A DNA stretch of 14,741 nucleotides from the NCBI GenBank assembly GCA_016762995.1, contig JAESUT010000123.1:1-14741 (forward strand), read 5' to 3'. The translations under genes and the position numbers were made by a program. Source of the DNA: Gammaproteobacteria bacterium. GTDB lineage: Bacteria > Pseudomonadota > Gammaproteobacteria > Pseudomonadales > Pseudohongiellaceae. The notes under the pieces are model-generated. The model had not been told where the DNA came from, did not search any database, and saw only the letters and a program-made list of their open reading frames with translations. Positions 7,242-14,701 of this stretch are shown here, piece after piece. Every line of letters starts with the position of its first letter. The stretch's first letter is position 1.

Positions 7242-9268
7242 TCTTCCGGCAAGGCGTAGACAATAATACTACCGGTTCTCGGAACTTCCGTGCCGGTTCT
7301 AAAGGTCAGCAGCGCATTCCCAGAATTTGTCGCTATGTACTGCCTTCCCTCAACCTCATAAGTCACGATACCACCACCCACTGGTGCGCCGGTATTGACG
7401 CTGTGTAGAATATCTCCCGAGCTGGCATCCATTAGCAAAAGATTGCCAGTAAGCTCGCCACTTATTACCAAGCCACCAGCCGTTGTTGTTACCCCCGATA
7501 CCATAGGAGTAGGCGAATGATAACGCCACTTAACGTCTCCCGATTCAGCGTCTATGGCAGTGAGCCATCCAGTCTGCGCCTTGTCGTCTGGGAGCACGGC
7601 TCCGCCCATATACAATTGACCCGGAATGTACTCGACATCCGTTGCTGCCGTGAACTCAGCGCAGTAGTCGATCGATGGTGTAATGAGTAATCTCTCTGCT
7701 GGATAATACGCAGGCCCGCTCCAAAGCACCCCGCCAAAGAGGCCAGGACAGGCGAAGACCCCTTCCTGAGTTACCGGCACTTCGGCATTCAATATGGTGG
7801 TAACAGGCGTCTCATACAGAATTTCGCGAGTCTGCTTATCCAAACCGCGTAGGATGCCGTCCTTACCTACTGTCGCCACAATGTCACGAGACACATTATT
7901 GATACCTGCTTTCAATACTGGACTTACCTGCGTCAAGTCCCAGTCATGATCATCGTTGGGCACCAGCGCCTTGTGCCATTTGAGCTCGCCCGTGTGCACA
8001 TCGAGCGCGATGATGTTGTTGGTGTAGAGGTTTTCTCCTGGACGCAGATAGGCAGGCAGGTCCGGCGCCGGATTAGTGACTGCTGCATACAGCTCGCCCA
8101 GTTCCAAGTCCATGCTCAGAGGTGTCCATACCGCTCCGCCACCGAGTGGAATATTCTCCGGGTTGCCCCAAGTCGGCCCGCCGCCCGCCGCTGCCTCCGG
8201 TACGGTTAGGAATTTCCAAATCTCGCTGCCATCGTGAATTGAGAAAGCACCGACCCAACCCGAGATCGCGTTCTCACTGCCTGCCGGCCCTATCAGTATC
8301 ATGTCTTCATAGATCATAGGCGGCATGGTGAACGTCTCACCTAGCCAAGGGTCTGCGACTTGTCGTGCCCACAGAAGGTTCCCGTTGGCAGAATCGAGAG
8401 CCAGTAAATAGCCATCCGCTGTGCCCCGCACTACGTAACCATCTCTAATCGCAACGCCGCGATTGTTTCCCCATACCATACGATCCTTAGGTTCCCAATC
8501 GTAGCTCCATATCTTCTGACAAGTAGCGGCGTTTATAGCCGCCGTGTGAGTCGCATTGGTCACGTACATCACTCCCTGATAGACGATGGGACCGTTCTGC
8601 ATAGTTGCGTTGCTGTTCAGCTGATAGGCGCAGATCTGCTGCAACTTATTTGCGTTTGATGTGTCGATCTCAACTAACTCGGAATAACGCGTACCCTGAT
8701 AATTCTGATTGTGATAAAGCCAGTCCCGCGAGTTATCCGCAGCCGCTAGCAACTCATCGAACGATGGGCCTGTACCAGTCGGCTCGATGCCGTACACACC
8801 TTCGATAAAGGTCGCCGCACTATCGAGTACTTCGTCACCCCGCGATAGAGGTATGGCATTTAGATAGTCGTAGTTATCCTTTAACTCTTCACTGCCTTGC
8901 AACACATTATTACTACCGAGAATGAAGGAGAGGACATCTAGCCCTTCGGCTTCGGTTAGGCTGCCAGGCGCATTTGGAGGCATGGATGTAAGAATGAGGT
9001 TAAATAGCTCGCCAACACTAGCCCCCATACGAGACCAGCTCTTACGAAAAGTCGCGCCAACCAATTCAGGAGCCGCCGCACTGTCTAACTCCGTCCCATG
9101 ACAGAGCGAACAGCGCTGCTGATACAGGATCTCTCCCCTATCGAATTGCGCCTCAGTAAAAGTGCTGGATGCCGGCGCATCGGCTGCGAACCCAGTTCCA
9201 GAGAAAAGAACGGAAAACAACAGCCCAATGGCAAACTTGGCTCTAGAATTACAAATTATTGTTTTCAT
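7238..9268 (-). CDS. PQQ-dependent dehydrogenase with N-terminal cytochrome c domain
   Basis: This 676-residue protein has a signal peptide (1-28, cleavage near GFA/AD). A cytochrome c domain follows, with heme motif CSLCH at 53-57 and probable axial Met96 in TSMPPNAPG. From about residue 180 comes the eight-bladed PQQ propeller: WLYHNQNYQGTRYS (183-196), repeated blade ends such as GTADGYLLALDSANGNLLW (282-300), GGAVWTPLSMD (377-387), and HDWDLTQ (441-447), in the region where related enzymes carry the catalytic Asp. It would oxidise an alcohol or aldehyde in the periplasm and pass electrons through its heme. Most quinohemoprotein alcohol dehydrogenases carry the cytochrome domain at the C-terminus; here it is N-terminal. 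AAAGGA (9275-9280) is six bases from the ATG. It follows the M20 gene by 57 bases, so an operon is likely. No pqq synthesis genes are in the window. Confidence 0.92.
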   Translation of the reverse strand: MKTIICNSRAKFAIGLLFSVLFSGTGFAADAPASSTFTEAQFDRGEILYQQRCSLCHGTELDSAAAPELVGATFRKSWSRMGASVGELFNLILTSMPPNAPGSLTEAEGLDVLSFILGSNNVLQGSEELKDNYDYLNAIPLSRGDEVLDSAATFIEGVYGIEPTGTGPSFDELLAAADNSRDWLYHNQNYQGTRYSELVEIDTSNANKLQQICAYQLNSNATMQNGPIVYQGVMYVTNATHTAAINAATCQKIWSYDWEPKDRMVWGNNRGVAIRDGYVVRGTADGYLLALDSANGNLLWARQVADPWLGETFTMPPMIYEDMILIGPAGSENAISGWVGAFSIHDGSEIWKFLTVPEAAAGGGPTWGNPENIPLGGGAVWTPLSMDLELGELYAAVTNPAPDLPAYLRPGENLYTNNIIALDVHTGELKWHKALVPNDDHDWDLTQVSPVLKAGINNVSRDIVATVGKDGILRGLDKQTREILYETPVTTILNAEVPVTQEGVFACPGLFGGVLWSGPAYYPAERLLITPSIDYCAEFTAATDVEYIPGQLYMGGAVLPDDKAQTGWLTAIDAESGDVKWRYHSPTPMVSGVTTTAGGLVISGELTGNLLLMDASSGDILHSVNTGAPVGGGIVTYEVEGRQYIATNSGNALLTFRTGTEVPRTGSIIVYALPED

Positions 9269-9325
9269 TTTTATTCCTTTCAGCCTGAGTGGCCGCTACT
9301 TTTAATTGTAAGCTAACAATAGTTC

Positions 9326-10720
9326 TTAGGGATTGTTCAGTAACTCCACCGCTGCCGTGTACATCGCCTCAACACCAGCCTTGACTGAATTAGGATCGAT
9401 TCGAAAGAAGGCAGAGTGATGCGGTGGCGCATTAGTTCTGCCTGCCATTATCTCTCGCATTAAGGCAGGCGGCGTACCGCCGACAGAAAAGAATACACCA
9501 GGCACCTTGTGTACAGTCTGCGTAAAATAGGCAAAATCCTCAGCGCCCATTCCAGGTCGCTGAGAAGTTAACAGAGGATTGTAGCCCAGCTGCTCTTCCC
9601 ATGCCGGCAGCACCTTATTGACCGCATCGCTATTATTGATATTCGTCGGTGTGCTTTCGAATCCCATTCTAACAATAGGCAGCAAATCATCCGGCAGACC
9701 ATTGAGCCTGCCTATATTCGCCGCCATTTCGCGAATTCTCACGAGCACTTCATTCCTGGTTTCCTCTGAATCCGCACGCACGGTCAATTGCAGGTCCACC
9801 TCATTGGAAATGATATTGTGTTTGCTGCCACCCTGAAACGAACCGACGGTAATTACTGCCGGAGCGAGCGGGTTGATCTGGCGGCTAATTATGCCCTGCA
9901 AGGCGATCACTAATTGAGCAGACACATAGATCGGATCGATAGTTTGATGGGGATAGGCCCCGTGGCCGCCGATGCCTCTGACTTTTATATCTACACTGTC
10001 TGAGCTGGATTGCACGACACCTTCACGCACGGTAACCAAGCCGGAAGGCGCGCCCGAACTCACATGTAAACCGATCGCATAGTCAGGCACGCCGAAGCGC
10101 TGATAGAGACCATCTTCAAGCATCGCCTTCGCACCATTGATGATTTCCTCTGCCGGCTGTCCGACCAACATCACCGTCCCGCTCCACTTGTCCCTGTTAT
10201 CCATCAACATCTTGGCTGTGCCCACAAGGCTGGTCATGTGCATATCGTGCCCGCAGGCGTGCATGACCGGCACATCTTCGCCACGCAGGTTTATCTGCCG
10301 ATTGCGCGATGCATAGCTAAGTCCACTATCTTCCAGGATAGGCAAACCATCCATGTCGGCTCGCACCAACACCAACGGGCCCGAACCATTGTGAATCATG
10401 CCAACTAGACCGGTGCCCCCTACTCCCTCTGTTACTTCGATACCCAAGGCTCGCAGTTCAGCGGCAAGTCGGGCTGCCGTCTCCTGCTCCTGAAAGCCAA
10501 GCTCGGGATTCTGATGAAACCAGAGAAACAATTCAGCAAGGTGGGATTCGTAGTAAGCATCAATATCGCTCTTTAGAGCCTCATCTGCAGAGCGAGCAGA
10601 ATGACTCACGGCAATCGCGGATAGCATTACGGTCAAGGAGAGTGCAAATCGAGCGGCTTTGTTCGATAACTTGAAAGATGAGGTGCAAGTGTTAGGCGAC
10701 GGCATTAAATTTGATTCCAT
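9326..10720 (-). CDS. Exported M20D-family amidohydrolase
   Basis: The 464-residue protein belongs to the M20 peptidase subfamily D (IAA-amino acid, hippurate and N-acyl-amino-acid hydrolases), which cleaves amide bonds using two metals. Seen are FHQNPELGFQE (68-78), RADMDGLPI (120-128), MHACGHDMH (153-161) with metal ligands C156 and H158, GQPAEE (187-192), GLHVS (217-221) with H219, the dimer-lid motif GGHGAYPH (251-258), GMGAEDFAYF (390-399), and HHSAFF (434-439) with the last metal His. Residues 22-44 form a signal peptide after a long N-terminus; most family members are cytoplasmic, so export is unusual. A second start, ATG at 10705, has GGAA upstream and gives a more normal signal peptide length; the first ATG has no visible ribosome binding site. 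The PQQ dehydrogenase follows in the same direction. Confidence 0.92.
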   Translation of the reverse strand: MESNLMPSPNTCTSSFKLSNKAARFALSLTVMLSAIAVSHSARSADEALKSDIDAYYESHLAELFLWFHQNPELGFQEQETAARLAAELRALGIEVTEGVGGTGLVGMIHNGSGPLVLVRADMDGLPILEDSGLSYASRNRQINLRGEDVPVMHACGHDMHMTSLVGTAKMLMDNRDKWSGTVMLVGQPAEEIINGAKAMLEDGLYQRFGVPDYAIGLHVSSGAPSGLVTVREGVVQSSSDSVDIKVRGIGGHGAYPHQTIDPIYVSAQLVIALQGIISRQINPLAPAVITVGSFQGGSKHNIISNEVDLQLTVRADSEETRNEVLVRIREMAANIGRLNGLPDDLLPIVRMGFESTPTNINNSDAVNKVLPAWEEQLGYNPLLTSQRPGMGAEDFAYFTQTVHKVPGVFFSVGGTPPALMREIMAGRTNAPPHHSAFFRIDPNSVKAGVEAMYTAAVELLNNP

Positions 10721-10985
10721 TACAGCGCTAGCGCACTGCGTGATCCTGTATTCGTCGACAGAGATTAATAGACCCGCTCCTTGAATGAAAGCGGTTTTAA
10801 CGCAGGGTCTTGTCCTGTCAGCCGTCTAGCTTTTGTAGGGCCTCAATTGGCAGTCTATGGGATGCAGCTCTATCACAGAAAATTGGCACGATTGCTGTCG
10901 CGGCCAAGCACACAGATAGGCTATGCTGCTTCTATTACTTCGTTAATCGCACTGACAATCACCCTGACAACCAAGGCCTACTCCC

Positions 10986-11723
10986 ATGAGTCGAAAATTA
11001 TTCAGCCTCCTGCTACTCATCACATTCACAGCTCCCATCATGCCCCTAACCTCACTGATTGCTGCCGAGGCCGGCTTTTTGATGCCAAGCTCGCTCAGCG
11101 CAACTGACTTCCCTAACGACATTCATAGAGATTCTTTGGCCAGGCTGCCACAGGTGCAAAGAGAAAATTTAGATACTGCTGGCAGGGCCGCCTTCGACAC
11201 CTATGTCAGCCCCGGCACGGGATACGGGTCCGGGCTGCGTGGGCCTATAGGCGTCTGGATGAATAGCCCGGAATTAGCGCAGGCAATGTTCGATGTGCGC
11301 CAGCGAGTCCGCTATGAATCCAACCGCGACCAGCGTCTAACAGAGTTGGCAATTATTTCCACGGCACGTGAGATTAACAATCAATATGAATACACGGCGC
11401 ATGAGCCTTTAGCTATAGCAGCAGGGTTAGAGCAGGACATTATCGATATCGTGCGCTTCAGAAGATCTGTCGAAGAGAATCGAGCCATAGCAGGCTTCGG
11501 AGAAATTGAACAGATAATCGTAAAATTTGCGCGCGAGGTAATCAGCGAAGACAAAGTAAGTTCGGAAACCTTTGCTCGCGCTATCGACATCTTAGGCGAG
11601 GAAGGCGTGATGGACTTGACCGGTCTGATCGGCTACTACAGCTTCGTCGCGATCACCCTAAAAGCTTTCGACGTGCATCGGCCAGCCGGTAGTGACCTGC
11701 TGTTACCAGTCAGGATCGAATAA
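10986..11723 (+). CDS. Carboxymuconolactone decarboxylase-like (AhpD-fold) protein with signal peptide
   Basis: The 245-residue protein opens with a hydrophobic signal peptide (MSRKLFSLLLLITFTAPIMP, cleavage probably after LIAAEA). The later part matches the CMD/AhpD fold: GLRGPIGVWMNSPELAQ (83-99), an RLTELAIISTAREINNQYEY segment (117-136), and YEYTAHEPLAIAAGL (134-148) with the conserved H139 and the acidic residues around it. The CxxC redox pair of AhpD is absent, so peroxidase-reductase activity is unlikely; a decarboxylase, hydrolase or isomerase-like role is possible. Most CMD proteins are cytoplasmic, so the signal peptide is notable. AAGG at 10973-10976 is nine bases before the ATG. 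The gene is divergent from the M20 gene with a 265-base gap, in which I see no clear promoter or other gene. It converges on the epoxide hydrolase. Confidence 0.85.
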   Translation: MSRKLFSLLLLITFTAPIMPLTSLIAAEAGFLMPSSLSATDFPNDIHRDSLARLPQVQRENLDTAGRAAFDTYVSPGTGYGSGLRGPIGVWMNSPELAQAMFDVRQRVRYESNRDQRLTELAIISTAREINNQYEYTAHEPLAIAAGLEQDIIDIVRFRRSVEENRAIAGFGEIEQIIVKFAREVISEDKVSSETFARAIDILGEEGVMDLTGLIGYYSFVAITLKAFDVHRPAGSDLLLPVRIE

Positions 11724-11744
11724 GCTCAAGGCCTTCTAGTCCCT

Positions 11745-11788
11745 GTTATTAAGGCGCGTTAAGCAAGTTATTAAAGCGCGTTAAGAAA
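11745..11788. repeat. 22-bp tandem duplication at the 3' end of the epoxide hydrolase gene
   Basis: Two adjacent 22-base units, 11745-11766 and 11767-11788, differ at two positions. The second contains the last codons and the stop of the epoxide-hydrolase-like gene (minus strand), so the first is a copy of that end, including a second LNA plus stop. It probably arose by replication slippage in the convergent gap. It leaves the protein unchanged. Confidence 0.85.
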
Positions 11789-12871
11789 TTCCTTTATGGC
11801 GGCATTGGTTTCTTCCGGCGCTTCCTGCTGCACCCAATGACCAATGTCAGGAATCAATACCACATCGCGTAAGTCTTCCGCCGCTCGCGATATCGTCGCC
11901 GTTAGGCTTTCCTTATCTGCGCCCGAAATCACCATGTCCCGTGAGCCGGCAATAAACAGTACAGGAATTTTAATTGTTGCGCCCTGTAGGTGTTCCGTTA
12001 TCTCCCAATTGCGATGAAAATTACGGTAGTAGTTCATGCCGCCGCGAAAACCGGCACTTTCGAACTGTGAAACGACATAATCCATATCTTGCTGACCCAA
12101 CCAATCGGGCAATTCCTTTGCTGCGCCTAGCCGCCCTATCCATCCGCCTGCCGATCGGTGCGGGTCGGTAATTGTAGCTGGCTCTCTTGGAGAATTGGGT
12201 GACAGATAGAGTCGACTTATCAATCCATTCGGATCAGCGTCGTACTCAGCCTCTGCAACGCCGCCCGGTTCGTTGTGGTAGAGAATATAAAAGAAGTTTT
12301 CACCGAAAGCCTCACGCCAACTTTCCATGGGTGACTGCGCCACACGCCCTCCATAAGGCACGCTCATGGCAATTAATGCGCTGAAACGAGTAGGATGCAA
12401 TAGGACCGTACTCCAGGCCACGATTGCCCCCCAATCATGACCCACTAAGATCGCCGTCTCCTCATCCAGTGCATCCAGAATGCCTACCAAGTCTCCGGCT
12501 ACATGGTTGATGTCGTAATCATCGACATCCATGGGTTTGTCGGTCTCACCATAGCCACGCATGTCCGGCGCCACCACGTGATAACCCATCTCAGCCAGCA
12601 TGCTTATCTGATGCCGCCACGAGTACCATGACTCAGGCCAGCCATGCGCCAACAGGACCAGAGGCCCTGTTCCGGCCTCCGCGATGCGCATCGTAATTCC
12701 ATTGGATTCGATAAATCTAAATGTAATACCTGCCACTGGTGACTCCGTAATCACGCCCGCATCTCCTTGTTGTTGTGCCACTAGCTGCCCTGATAGTGCG
12801 CCGTTCAGAAGCAGTGAAACAGCCGCTACTCTGCCAAAATATTTTATTGCATTTTTCATTGTCAGAATCAT
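11771..12871 (-). CDS. Exported epoxide-hydrolase-like alpha/beta hydrolase
   Basis: The 366-residue protein has a signal peptide (about 1-32, ending SGQLVA/QQQ). The motifs of soluble epoxide hydrolases are complete: HGWPE (76-80) for the oxyanion hole, PDMRGYGETDKP (102-113), GHDWGA (144-149) with Asp146 as nucleophile, the ring-opening tyrosines probably Y195 or Y198 (FFYILYH) and Y281 or Y282 (MNYYRNFHRNWE), charge-relay Asp312 in GSRDMV, and His345 in IGHWVQQEAPEE. An Asp nucleophile followed by Trp is also found in haloalkane dehalogenases and fluoroacetate dehalogenases; the tyrosines favour epoxide hydrolase. GGAG eight bases before the ATG supports the start over the internal ATG at 12859. 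TATACT (12905-12910, minus) may be its -10 box. Periplasmic location is unusual for this family. Confidence 0.9.
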   Translation of the reverse strand: MILTMKNAIKYFGRVAAVSLLLNGALSGQLVAQQQGDAGVITESPVAGITFRFIESNGITMRIAEAGTGPLVLLAHGWPESWYSWRHQISMLAEMGYHVVAPDMRGYGETDKPMDVDDYDINHVAGDLVGILDALDEETAILVGHDWGAIVAWSTVLLHPTRFSALIAMSVPYGGRVAQSPMESWREAFGENFFYILYHNEPGGVAEAEYDADPNGLISRLYLSPNSPREPATITDPHRSAGGWIGRLGAAKELPDWLGQQDMDYVVSQFESAGFRGGMNYYRNFHRNWEITEHLQGATIKIPVLFIAGSRDMVISGADKESLTATISRAAEDLRDVVLIPDIGHWVQQEAPEETNAAIKEFLNAL

Positions 12872-12931
12872 TCTACCGGCTCCGCATCCATCAAATTTTC
12901 CGTGAGTATAGATAGACTAACATGGCCGCAG

Positions 12932-12960
12932 TTGACTTCACCACGCCAAGGGCGTTTCAT
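12932..12960 (+). promoter_or_regulatory. Possible promoter for the selenoprotein gene
   Basis: TTGACT at 12932-12937 is close to the -35 consensus; 17 bases later TTTCAT at 12955-12960 is a weak -10. A better -10 look-alike, GATAAT at 12964-12969, is too far from it. The spacer contains the dyad ACGCC-AAG-GGCGT (12943-12955), a possible operator. The 118-base gap separates divergent genes, so both promoters must lie here. Confidence 0.25.
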
Positions 12961-12998
12961 TGAGATAATGATTTCTAAATAAGATTGAGGTGTGCTCC

Positions 12999-13877
12999 GT
13001 GAAAGAGAACGATGTGTCCTATATGGAACGAACTCGCGATTTCTATCGCGCCCAGGGCTACACCAACGACTACCAATGGGCGCACTATGAGGACGTGCCC
13101 TTTAGTCGCCTTCAAAAACCGCTTAGTCAGTGCAAAGTTGCCGTAGTCACTACCGCAATGCCTGATTCAAAGGCAGGACGCGAGCAGCGGCAAGTACATT
13201 CCTGCCCAAGCCTGCCTATACCAAGCTCCCTGTATACCGATGAACTGTCATGGCATAAAACCATGACTCACACAAATGATGTTGCCTCCTTCCTACCGCT
13301 GAAGCAGCTTAAACGCTGTGAGGACGAAGGCCTTATCGGCGAGTTGGGCGACCGCTTTCATTCGATCCCCACAGAGTATAGCCAGCGCAATACGCTAGAT
13401 AATGATGCTCCAAAAATTCTTACTCGCTGTCGCCAGGATGCTGTAGATATTGCCATCCTAGTGCCGTTGTGACCTGTCTGCCATCAGACCGTGAGTCTGT
13501 TAGCGCGACACCTAGAAAACAATGGGATCATAACTCTAATCATTGGGTCTGCGATCGACATAGTAGAGCACTGCGGTGTACCTCGATACTTGCATAACGA
13601 TTTCCCACTCGGCAACCCCTGTGGCGTCCCCTACGACGAAGCCATGCAACTCGAAATAGTGCGGCAGGGATTAGCACTCATTGAAAAAGCCGAGCAAGCT
13701 CGCACCACTCAGCGCACCTCGCATCAATGGAAAGACGATACCTGGAGGCGCGACTACGCGTTAATCGATGACAGCAACCAAGAAGAGTTACGTCAACGCG
13801 GCGAACGCCGGCGCCAACAACAGACTGATGACAAAGCTGCAGGAAAATTCCGCGCAGCGATGATCTCAGATACCTAG
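12999..13877 (+). CDS. Selenocysteine-containing reductase of the selenoprotein B (GrdB/PrdB) family
   Basis: One gene of 292 residues is read through an in-frame TGA at 13470-13472 (residue 158). The two halves match the family in order: AHYEDVPFSRLQKPLS (28-43), KVAVVTTA (46-53), WHKTMTHTNDVASFLPL (85-101, with the TH-ND signature), GLIGELGDRFHSI (111-123), AILVPL-U-PVCHQTVSLLAR (152-170), then VPRYLHNDFPLGNPCG (194-209). In glycine, sarcosine, betaine and D-proline reductases the residue before PVCHQT is selenocysteine, forming a U-x-x-C redox pair (U158, C161). GAGG at 12987-12990 is eight bases before the chosen GTG; an upstream GTG (12990) and an ATG (13023) are alternatives. The tail after about 235 is charged and likely disordered. 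There is no signal peptide. No glycine- or proline-reductase partner genes are nearby, so the substrate is unknown; a thiol-dependent reductase is inferred. Confidence 0.88.
13475..13510 (+). promoter_or_regulatory. Bacterial SECIS-like hairpin directly after the TGA codon
   Basis: CAGAC (13485-13489) pairs perfectly with GTCTG (13495-13499) around the loop CGTGA. Lower pairs are possible: G13480-C13504, C13481-G13503, and TGTC (13475-13478) with GACA (13507-13510). The loop begins 17 bases after the TGA and has G at its second position, which fits the known bacterial SECIS rules (loop 16-37 bases from UGA, a G in its first two positions). It would bind SelB to insert selenocysteine. A rival hairpin, GTCTG (13476-13480) with the same CAGAC, would disrupt it. 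Confidence 0.65.
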
Positions 13878-13923
13878 AGAGCCAGCCTCAAGTAGCCGCC
13901 TCATTATTCCTCGGGAGATTACT

Positions 13924-14376
13924 GTGGAAGATAGAATTGTAAAAACAATAGACCTAAAGGCAACAGTAGAGCGCGTCTGGCGCGCCATCACAGATCACAA
14001 TGAATTTGGCGAATGGTTCCGCGTCGCTTTGGAAAAACCATTCGTCCTTGGAGAGAAAACCGAAGGAAATATTACCTATCCAGGTTACGAACACATGCGA
14101 CTTGAGGCAGTAGTTAAGACGATGAACAAGAACGCCCTGTTCGCTTTTACCTGGTGTCCCGTTCCAGATGAAACAGGAAACGCACCCTTAGGCGGCATGG
14201 AAACACGGGTGGAATTTAAACTGGAGCCACTAAAATCCGGCACCCGCCTAACCATTATCGAATCAGGTTTCGCGTCACTACCGGCCGGTGTATCTAGGGA
14301 GGAAGCGCTGCATCGAAACGCCGAGGGCTGGGAAGCACAGGTTCAAAATATTGCAGCACACGTTGAAAGCCAATAA
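13924..14376 (+). CDS. SRPBCC / AHSA1-type START-fold protein
   Basis: The 150-residue protein has the full length of the small SRPBCC family: VKTIDLKATVERVWRAITD (6-24) with the helix after strand 1, FGEWF (28-32), an extended set of strands including YPGYEHMRLEAVVK, ALFAFTWCP (71-79) and METRVEFKLEP (91-101), GTRLTIIESGF (105-115), and the long C-terminal helix around EGWEAQVQNIAAHV (133-146). These cup-shaped proteins bind hydrophobic ligands; the biochemical role is unknown. The start is GTG, supported by GGGAG at 13913-13917 six bases before it. It follows the selenoprotein by 46 bases, so they may share a transcript. Genes of this type are commonly paired with an ArsR-family regulator, and the remains of one overlap its 3' end. 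Confidence 0.9.
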   Translation: MEDRIVKTIDLKATVERVWRAITDHNEFGEWFRVALEKPFVLGEKTEGNITYPGYEHMRLEAVVKTMNKNALFAFTWCPVPDETGNAPLGGMETRVEFKLEPLKSGTRLTIIESGFASLPAGVSREEALHRNAEGWEAQVQNIAAHVESQ

Positions 14377-14701
14377 GCAGCTCAACCAAACTAGTAAAGA
14401 CCGACTTTTCACCGCGCCAGGTGATGGCACGAGACTACGGCTAATCGATTTCACCAGCACGGGGAAACATAGCGCCATTTCTGAGCTAAACTGCGGCATG
14501 AAGCCTAGTAGACAGGGAATGACGAAGCATTTTCGAGTACTGGAAAATGTCGAGGTTTTGAAGTCTACTCCTGCAGATCTCTAACCCCGCTTACTTCTTG
14601 TTCCCTTAGTATTGACGCCCCTTCAAGCGCATCTAAAGCTCATCTCCACTCAATGAGATGACGCCATCGAGCGTCTACGATCATTTGTAAAGGGGCCGTA
14701 A
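14363..14701 (+). pseudogene. ArsR-family regulator, inactivated by two in-frame stops
   Basis: A frame starting at TTG 14363, overlapping the SRPBCC stop by 14 bases, encodes an ArsR-type winged helix: FTAPGDGTRLRLIDF, ISELNCGMKPSRQGMTKHFRVLE (helix-turn-helix) and VEVLKS. It stops at TAA 14582-14584 after 73 residues, before the wing. Reading on in the same frame restores the usual C-terminus: LQAHLKLISTQ, a TGA at 14654-14656, then DDAIERLRSFVKGP and a final TAA. The TGA sits where relatives have Trp (SxQWDDA), so TGG to TGA is likely. The total of 112 codons equals a normal ArsR length, with no frameshift. A functional truncated repressor is unlikely since the wing and C-terminal dimer helix are missing. 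It probably once controlled the SRPBCC gene. Bases 14702-14741 show nothing recognisable. Confidence 0.75.

Noticed and set aside
10781..11107. A 108-residue plus-strand ORF starting with TTG
   Set aside because: It overlaps the signal peptide region of the CMD-like gene by over 100 bases in another frame, has no ribosome binding site and no recognisable domain.
13491..13877. A separate 128-residue gene starting with GTG at 13491
   Set aside because: It has no ribosome binding site, begins inside the PVCHQTV motif, and is in frame with the upstream ORF across the TGA; it is the second half of the selenoprotein.
14654..14656. A second selenocysteine codon in the ArsR remnant
   Set aside because: The position is normally Trp, an additional TAA lies upstream in the same frame, and the nearby GACGC/GCGTC hairpin has its loop only 8 bases from the TGA with no G at its first two positions.
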